Positions 63,899 to 64,000 of a DNA stretch of 64,000 nucleotides are shown here, one piece after another. The translations under genes and the position numbers were made by a program. The first letter of the stretch is position 1. Every line of letters begins with the position of its first letter. The DNA is from CADCWN01 sp046328475 (GTDB lineage: Bacteria; Chloroflexota; Chloroflexia; Thermomicrobiales; CADCWN01), in assembly GCA_046328475.1 (NCBI GenBank), contig JAXLWN010000010.1, positions 1 through 64,000 of the forward strand. Direction: 5' to 3'. The notes beneath the pieces are model-generated. The model saw only the letters and a program-made list of their open reading frames with translations, was not told the origin of the DNA and made no database searches.

Positions 63899-64000
63899 TC
63901 AGGTTCGCTGGCTGCGGCGTAGGTCGTCGAGTGGGAAATAGAGCCGCGAGGGTTGATCGGGGAGTGCCCGGAAGCCGAGGCGGAGGTAGTACTGCTCGGC
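63899..64000 (-). CDS. GNAT acetyltransferase, 3' end only
   Basis: The last 33 codons of a gene entering from the right edge: AEQYYLRLGFRALPDQPSRL YFPLDDLRR (split for length) then a TGA at 63899-63901. The YYLRLGF and P-x-x-P-x-R-L-Y-x-P-L pattern resembles TacT-like GNAT toxins, but the catalytic part is outside the window. It converges with the lipoprotein gene. Confidence 0.6.
   Translation of the reverse strand, partial: AEQYYLRLGFRALPDQPSRLYFPLDDLRRSQRT

Overview
This 64 kb window is G+C-rich bacterial chromosome. It contains no rRNA or tRNA gene, phage or complete insertion sequence that I can see. The gene content suggests a Chloroflexota lineage, perhaps close to Thermomicrobia: very long multi-GAF histidine kinases paired with NarL-type regulators, a secreted fibronectin-III protein of a type I associate with that phylum, several F420/flavin-type oxidoreductases, a DarA-type c-di-AMP receptor beside recA, and gaps full of short dispersed repeats. 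The phylum call is an inference; no marker gene here settles it.

Layout. 1-3.7 kb: membrane histidine kinase (cut by the left edge) and its response regulator, with a perfect parS-like palindrome in the kinase 3' end and a near-match downstream. 4.1-10.3 kb: an ECF sigma factor, a decayed ABC-2 exporter, a zinc-ribbon protein, an M20 amidohydrolase, and frame-broken NUDIX and SDR genes. 10.7-14 kb: a secreted Fn3 protein, then a decaying, lower-G+C block (MarR, DDN-type and PPOX-type oxidoreductases). 14.1-18.5 kb: PLP decarboxylase, cupin, VOC, broken TetR, DedA. 19-23.5 kb: soluble five-GAF histidine kinase and regulator. 23.6-29.1 kb: small enzymes (GNAT, DinB, VOC), hypotheticals, purH. 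29.7-41.2 kb: priA, a Ser/Thr kinase with a WD40 propeller (frame-broken), pyrG, a metallo-hydrolase, recX, recA, darA and a GGDEF-like protein. 41.5-50.6 kb: family-4-type uracil-DNA glycosylase, MFS transporter, LLM oxidoreductase, AlaX (broken), methyltransferase, amidase (broken), prs, rnc. 51.4-57.7 kb: ftsH, a TerC-type protein, a CNNM/CBS protein, an amidohydrolase, a hypothetical. 57.7-64 kb: a D-cysteine desulfhydrase-like gene (broken), a low-G+C OLD-like ATPase/TOPRIM gene, thrB, a Tat lipoprotein (broken), and the 3' end of a GNAT gene.

Functional themes. Genome maintenance is the strongest: recA-recX with a LexA-like box at the promoter, priA, uracil-DNA glycosylase. Nucleotide supply follows: purH, pyrG, prs. 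Signalling is prominent: two kinase/regulator pairs, an ECF sigma factor, a Ser/Thr kinase, and a c-di-AMP receptor next to a GGDEF protein with a degenerate signature.

Two features set this window apart. First, the gaps carry many short repeats. Some are 7-8 base units arranged as inverted pairs touching stop codons. A 40-base repeat occurs three times without a mismatch. A longer conserved non-coding element lies in two separate divergent gaps. Second, about 14 genes carry reading-frame breaks, two of them in runs of six C. These may be real pseudogenes or consensus indel errors; the sequence alone cannot decide.
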